Assembly: GCF_014196255.1 (NCBI RefSeq)
Contig: NZ_JACIDH010000009.1
Location: forward strand, 62,001-126,000
Source of the DNA: Sphingomonas pseudosanguinis
Lineage (GTDB): Bacteria > Pseudomonadota > Alphaproteobacteria > Sphingomonadales > Sphingomonadaceae
Direction: 5' to 3'
DNA: 64,000 bases
Shown: piece by piece, positions 60,003-64,000 of the stretch
How the letters are laid out: every line of letters begins with the position of its first letter
Position numbering within the stretch: position 1 is the stretch's first letter
Translations under genes and position numbers: made by a program
Notes under the pieces: model-generated
Database searches by the model: none
What the model saw: only the letters and a program-made list of their open reading frames with translations
What the model was told of the DNA's origin: nothing

Positions 60003-60659
60003 TTGAAGCCTGATTTCAGGAAGGTTCAATTGGGACAACGCGCCGCCATCTACGCCAGGGTCTCGACCGCCGACCAGTCGTGTGAGCGGCAGCTGCGTGA
60101 CCTCGCCGGTTTCGCCGAGCGTGGCGGCTATGAGGTCATCGACGTTTTCCGCGAAACCGCCTCAGGGATGAAGGCCAACCGCTCGGCGCGCGCCGAAGTG
60201 ATGAAACTGGCGCAGGCCCGCCACATCGATGCGATCCTTGTCACCGAACTCAGCCGGTGGGGACGCTCGACCCAGGACCTGCTCGATACGCTGAACCGGC
60301 TGTCGGGTTGGCGGGTATCGGTAGTCGCGATGAGCGGCATGACGTTCGAGGTCGATACACCGCACGGGCGAATGATGGCTACGATGCTCGCCGGCATCGC
60401 GCAATTCGAGCGCGACATGCTGAGCGAGCGCGTTCGGTCCGGTCTCGCCGCGGCGCGGGCGCGGGGTCGCAAACTCGGGCGACAGTCCGGCGACCGCCCC
60501 AAGTCCGACCGGCTCGCCCCCAAGGTGCTGGCGCTCGTTGCCGAAGGTCGCAGCTATCGTTGGATCGCGCGCGACCTCGGCCTCAGCAAGAACACCGTCG
60601 CCGCGATCGTGGGGCGGGCGCGGTTGGACACGGCCCCTGACATTGAAATAGCAGAGTAA
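60003..60659 (+). CDS. tnpR: Serine resolvase
   Basis: About 218 aa from TTG at 60003; a second TTG at 60027 is also possible. The catalytic Ser lies in YARVSTADQ, followed by RQLRDL, FRETASGMKANRSARAEVM, LSRWGRSTQDLLDTL and MLAGIAQFERDMLSERV, all typical of the resolvase/invertase family. The C-terminal HTH ends with SYRWIARDLGLSKNTVAAIV. Resolves cointegrates at res and usually represses tnpA. Divergent to tnpA as in Tn3. Confidence 0.93.
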   Translation: MKPDFRKVQLGQRAAIYARVSTADQSCERQLRDLAGFAERGGYEVIDVFRETASGMKANRSARAEVMKLAQARHIDAILVTELSRWGRSTQDLLDTLNRLSGWRVSVVAMSGMTFEVDTPHGRMMATMLAGIAQFERDMLSERVRSGLAAARARGRKLGRQSGDRPKSDRLAPKVLALVAEGRSYRWIARDLGLSKNTVAAIVGRARLDTAPDIEIAE

Positions 60660-60781
60660 TCAGTTTTCACCTCCCGCCCCCGCCGAGAGGGCGCCAGTCG
60701 CCCCATATCGGCCTGTCGCTGAAGCTGCCGTACATTCATCGACCAGCAGATTGGGTGCCGCTTGTCGGACGCGACGCCAGT

Positions 60782-61993
60782 CTAACGGGCAAACCTGCTG
60801 AACAACCCCCATCCCGCCAAGCCGGCGGCTGTACCCAGCGTACCGGCAATCAGATAAGCACCGACCGCGTTGCTCGGGGTGAACAGCCCACCCGTGACAT
60901 AGCCAATGATGACGGCGCTGCTCGTGACTGCGCCGTAAATAGCTGCAACCTTCCCATGGTGGTCGGTCGGCGTTTCGTTTTGCAGCATCGTGCGTACCGC
61001 CACATTGTGCACGCTGTTGGCAACTCCGCCGAATACGAAAACCATCCCGATCAACATGATGGTGGCCGCGCCGACCAAAGCGGCGCTGCCGATCACCAGC
61101 ATGGTTACGCCAATCATAGTGGCCGCAACGAAAGCCAAAGGAGCAGGTCGGCGCATCGGCCGCGCACCTGCCGCGAGAGCGCCCAGGATCATGCCGGCGG
61201 CCCAGCAAGCGGTTACCAGGCCAAATGCGAGGGGGCCTTGCTTCAGCGTCACTGTGATCAGGAACACGAATGCTACATCTGCGATGGCAGAGGCAAAGAC
61301 CTCCAAAGCCAGCGATCCTGTCATCACCGTGATCCGCCGGTTGCGGAGGATCGGCCAGTACTCGGCGAGCAATGTACGAGGTTCCTGCTCATCCGGCGCT
61401 ATCGGCCGGCGCAAGCCGCTGGCCAGGATCACGGTGGCGAGCAAGACGTAGCTGGCAGCATCAATGAGCAAAGCACTGCGCGCGCCGATCCACGCAATCA
61501 GGATACCGCCCGCTACCGGACCTGCAAGCATCCCAACACCGCGCACAAGCTCAAGCACGGAATTCGCGCGGCTGAGCGGCATGCCAAGTGCTGTCGCCAG
61601 TACGGGTATAAGCGCGAAGGTCGCCGTTCCGCTGATGGCGAAGCAGATGCTGAGCACGCTTGCGCCAACGAGCGTCGGCAACATCGCCGTGTTGCCGGCA
61701 ATCCAGGCGAGAAGCGCCGCTTGTGCTAGGCCGGTGACGACAAGTATTCTGCCAGCATCACGCCTATCGACAAAGCGACCGATGAACGGAGCAGCGATTA
61801 AACCAGGTAGCAGCTGCGCAATCAGCAGCATGGGCACGGCAAAACGCGTCTCGTTCTCGGCAGCCCGAAACATCAGAGTGATGAGGGAGATCTCGTCACC
61901 AATGGTGGAGACAGTTAAGGTCACCAGCACAAGCCAGCCCCAGCCCGATCTGATCCGTACAGCTACCGTCCCGGGTCCCTCCATAACAGGCAT
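60782..61993 (-). CDS. MFS transporter, transposon cargo
   Basis: 403 aa with twelve membrane helices (LVTLTVSTIGDEISLITLMF at the start, GRFVDRRDAGRILVV as the loop 2-3 motif A). It resembles the MFS drug-exporter group with the loop GRFVDRRDAGR. No gene-specific substrate motif recognised. It is the only cargo between tnpR and the right end, so the transposon may carry resistance to an unknown compound. The 185 bp to the right repeat contain nothing identifiable. Confidence 0.8.
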   Translation of the reverse strand: MPVMEGPGTVAVRIRSGWGWLVLVTLTVSTIGDEISLITLMFRAAENETRFAVPMLLIAQLLPGLIAAPFIGRFVDRRDAGRILVVTGLAQAALLAWIAGNTAMLPTLVGASVLSICFAISGTATFALIPVLATALGMPLSRANSVLELVRGVGMLAGPVAGGILIAWIGARSALLIDAASYVLLATVILASGLRRPIAPDEQEPRTLLAEYWPILRNRRITVMTGSLALEVFASAIADVAFVFLITVTLKQGPLAFGLVTACWAAGMILGALAAGARPMRRPAPLAFVAATMIGVTMLVIGSAALVGAATIMLIGMVFVFGGVANSVHNVAVRTMLQNETPTDHHGKVAAIYGAVTSSAVIIGYVTGGLFTPSNAVGAYLIAGTLGTAAGLAGWGLFSRFAR

Positions 61994-62178
61994 TTGTCTG
62001 AGGCCGGGTGCTGAAGCAACTTATTTGCCCGGCGGGCGCTCGACCGGAAGATATTCAGGGCAGTGCTTCCGCAAAGCCCGCTGCGTACAGAAAAACCGGG
62101 CGAACTCGAGATGGCAGCGAGTAGAGGATCGCTGTCGGAAAGCCACCAGTCCGTTCTCCAGCCAAACCCGGCCATTTC

Positions 62179-62218
62179 GCTTAGGGTGTCATTTCGCCCT
62201 CAGCCGGAACCGACCCCA
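62179..62218 (-). repeat. Tn3 right terminal inverted repeat (40 bp)
   Basis: CGCTTAGGGTGTCATTTCGC and on to GACCCC; identical to the left end in reverse. Identity over all 40 bases suggests no long decay since the last transposition. Confidence 0.92.
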
Positions 62219-62311
62219 GAAGCAGCTTCGCCGCCATTGCCGCCTTCCGGTTCCGCTTCGCTCCACCTCCAGGCGCCAATGGCAACGGAGGCGACAATGC
62301 ACTAACAATCA

Positions 62312-62743
62312 TCACGGACCACTCAGTGGGGGCCGGTCACCATCGACTGCCGAAGACGACCGGACTTCAAACGCAAATACGTGCGCCTCCTTTTTACCTT
62401 GCGGCAAACTATCGAGCACCGTTCTCGCCTCATGACCTAGCCACACGATGCGCGGACCCGTTTTCGAGTCTGTCAGCTTCAGCTTCCGCCCTTGAACTTC
62501 GCCCCAAGTCAGATTGAGAATTTCGCCGCGCCGGCAGCCCGTCAGCGCCAGCAGCGATATGACCGCGACCTCCAACGGCTTCTTATCACGAGCGTCAGCC
62601 AGCGCCTTCCCGAGCCGCGCCATTTCGTCCTCACTCAGGAAGCGCTCGATTTTGCGGCCCTTGTTTCGTCTGATGCCACGAAACGGGTTTGCCGGCGTTG
62701 TCGAGCAGGATCGACAAAACCTCGGCATAATCGACCGGGTCAA
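62312..62743 (-). pseudogene. Tyrosine recombinase (integrase) fragment
   Basis: The stretch ERFLSEDEMARLGKALADAR, VAVISLLALTGCRRGEILNL, TWGEVQGRKLKLTDSKTGP is the central catalytic region of phage-type integrases, with the first active Arg in TGCRRGE. The later HxxR and Tyr parts are missing: after KKEAHVFAFEV the frame reads nonsense and stops. The N-terminus is cut by the IS6 element at 62798. It is a remnant of an earlier island or phage. Confidence 0.75.
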
Positions 62744-62797
62744 GCGGCAGCGCTACGCCCGTGCAACCCGCGGTATCGAGGAAGAAGCGCTTATCGG

Positions 62798-63225
62798 GGC
62801 TCTGTTGCAAAAATTGGCGTGATGCCGATCTGGCGGCTTTGAGCTGGAGGCGGAGCGGGCGTGAACGATTTCAAATGGCGGCATTTTAGGGGTGAGATCA
62901 TTCTCTGGGGCGTTCGTTGGTATTGCAAATACGGCATCAGCTACCGGAACCTTGAGGAAATATTGGAGGAACGGGGCGTCAGTGTCGATCACACAACGCT
63001 GTACCGCTGGGTTCAGCACTATGCGCCCGAGATCGAGAAGCGTTTGCGCTGGTACTGGAAGCGGCCGGGGCTTTCACGAAGCTGGCGCGTCGACGAGACG
63101 TACATCAAGGTCAAAGGCAAATGGGCCTACCTCTATCGAGCGGTCGACAAGGAGGGCGACACCATCGACTTTTACCTGTCGGCGACGCGGAATATGAAAG
63201 CCGCCAGGCGCTTCCTGGGGTCAGG
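62798..63225 (+). mobile_element. IS6-family element, right part missing
   Basis: The left end GGCTCTGTTGCAAAAATTGG is a typical IS6 (IS26/IS6100-type) terminal repeat, followed by the transposase gene. The matching right end is absent because an IS5-type element begins inside the gene near 63220. So it interrupts the integrase gene and is itself interrupted. Confidence 0.75.
62861..63225 (+). pseudogene. IS6-family transposase, truncated
   Basis: About 121 aa of the family remain: MNDFKWRHFRGEIILWGVRW, YCKYGISYRNLEEILEERGV, DHTTLYRWVQHYAPEIEKRL and the first catalytic Asp in WRVDETYIKVKGKWAYLYRA plus the second in AVDKEGDTIDFYLSATR. It ends at MKAARRFLG, where the sequence turns into the next IS; the third catalytic Glu is lost. 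Not active. Confidence 0.85.
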
Positions 63226-63278
63226 ACCCATTGATCTGAGCGGCTCGATCTGATTCAGGCTCCGTGAGGAGACAGAGG

Positions 63279-63605
63279 ATGAGCGACCTGTACTGGCTGA
63301 CGGACGAGCAGATGGCGCGGCTCGAACCGTATTTTCCCAAGAGCCACGGCAAGCCACGGGTTGATGACCGGCGAGTGTTGAGCGGCATCGTTTTCGTCAA
63401 CCGCAACGGGCTGCGTTGGTGCGATGCCCCTCGGGAGTATGGCCCACACAAGACGCTCTACAACGGGTGGAAGCGATGGGGCGAAAGGGGTGTCTTCCTC
63501 CGCATAATGGAAGGACTGGCAGCCGCGAGCGCCACGCCGAAGACGATCATGATCGACGCGACCTATCTGAAGGCGCACCGCACGGCGTCCAGCCTGCGGG
63601 TTAAA
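63279..63605 (+). pseudogene. IS5-family transposase, truncated
   Basis: From the ATG at 63279 (after GAGGAGACAGAGG): MSDLYWLTDEQMARLEPYFP, KSHGKPRVDDRRVLSGIVFV, RNGLRWCDAPREYGPHKTLY and ATPKTIMIDATYLKAHRTAS, the N-terminal half of the IS427 type. After SLRVK (about 63605) the frame continues with unrelated residues to a stop at 63731, so the DDE part is missing. No right terminal repeat found. Confidence 0.8.
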
Positions 63606-63857
63606 CGTATGGCTCGCCCCGTCGGCAAGCGGTTTGTGTCTGATGTTCTGAGCAGTCTGCGAAAACGTATCCGGCCTTTCGACGCGAGGTCGTTGGCCAA
63701 GATGGAGATCCGCGCGTCCTGGTCCTCATAAAGGGGCCGGCATCGAGTGCCATTTTAAGCCATAGGGTTCCAGGTCACCGGTCGACTGTCAGGCCATCTT
63801 TCACTTACCTCCCGCAGACATCATCCAGCCGGTGCAAGGTGCATCGGCTGATCTCGT
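63606..63857. other. Junction DNA between truncated ISs
   Basis: No gene recognised. It is presumably the non-coding end of the IS110-type element or the site of a deletion between two IS elements. An open frame (to 63731) has no known homology. Confidence 0.4.
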
Positions 63858-64000
63858 TCACGCCGCTTGTGCGGCTGGATCGTAAGTACGCTCATGACGC
63901 AGGAGCGCCCAGACGATGCGCGCCATCTTGGCCGCTAGCGCCACCACGACGGTGTTGTGATGGGAACGCGACAAAAGGCCGCGCAGCCAGGCGCCGAGTC
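63858..64000 (-). CDS. IS110-family transposase, C-terminal end, cut by window edge
   Basis: The minus-strand frame reads LGAWLRGLLSRSHHNTVVVA, LAAKMARIVWALLRHERTYD and PAAQAA before a stop at 63858-63860. The pattern (NTVVVALAAKMARIVWALLR) is the usual end of IS110-type transposases with the conserved final helix. The main part lies past base 64000. Confidence 0.8.
   Translation of the reverse strand, partial: LGAWLRGLLSRSHHNTVVVALAAKMARIVWALLRHERTYDPAAQAA

Larger units (their letters stand above)
57006..62218. mobile_element. Complete Tn3-family transposon, 5213 bp
   Basis: Perfect 40-bp terminal inverted repeats at 57006-57045 and 62179-62218 flank a Tn3-type transposase gene, a divergent serine resolvase gene with a probable res site between them, and one cargo gene (MFS transporter). 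The flanking five bases differ (CGGTT left, AGAAG right), so there is no 5-bp target duplication. This suggests recombination after insertion or a one-ended event. Confidence 0.9.

Noticed and set aside
62000..62178. Possible extra gene between MFS gene and right Tn3 end
   Set aside because: Only short frames with stop codons in all frames; nothing recognisable.
1..64000. CRISPR arrays, tRNA and rRNA genes
   Set aside because: No regularly spaced repeat-spacer array and no cloverleaf or rRNA-like conserved stretch was seen. The only tandem-type repeats are iterons and operator arrays.

Overview
The window looks like part of a large plasmid or chromid from an alphaproteobacterium of the Sphingomonadaceae type. 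This rests on the high GC content, a RepA-like initiator of the alphaproteobacterial RPA type next to ParA/ParB, a MucR-type regulator, TonB and MipA outer-membrane proteins, and many small genes of sphingomonad character. No rRNA or tRNA gene was seen. Everything was read by eye from the sequence, without database searches.

Layout. 1-4620 is the plasmid core: a broken PIN-domain gene, parA, parB, two copies of a perfect parS-like palindrome, the replication initiator repA and a set of about 22-bp iterons. 4621-6162 is an operon of two genes of unknown function. 6418-9124 holds an HNH nuclease and small lipoproteins or membrane proteins, including a frameshifted DUF3253 gene. 9150-14893 is a glycan-utilisation operon (GH92 glycosidase, TonB receptor, YdcF-like protein). 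14971-16876 is a MarR-controlled group with two copies of one operator. 17053-19618 is a sulfide/persulfide detoxification island (TauE/SafE, rhodanese, BigR/SqrR-like repressor, persulfide dioxygenase). 19716-29807 carries ordinary accessory metabolism and regulation: SDRs, MipA, a TspO-like protein, TetR, HxlR, YaiI, FKBP, OmpA and a cation/proton antiporter.

29808-32103 is gene-poor and rich in repeats. It precedes a conjugative DNA-processing operon at 32104-37962: ribbon-helix-helix protein, TraD coupling protein and MobF relaxase. No type IV secretion channel genes lie in the window. 38257-47444 is a block of small plasmid genes: a CsgG/HfaB-like protein, zinc-ribbon proteins, a MucR variant without its zinc cysteines, an SRAP protein, HTH proteins and a low-GC orphan. 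It also contains a 0.9-kb non-coding stretch with five inverted repeats. 47683-56095 is a membrane protein followed by a heavy-metal-type RND efflux operon fused to its own two-component system.

From 56812 to the end the window is a patchwork of mobile DNA: a complete Tn3-family transposon (57006-62218) with perfect 40-bp ends and an MFS cargo gene, then truncated tyrosine-recombinase, IS6, IS5 and IS110 genes. The strongest leads for new biology are the unknown two-gene operon at 4621-6162, the ori/parS layout, the repeats in front of the relaxosome operon, and the hairpin-rich region at 45.2-45.9 kb.
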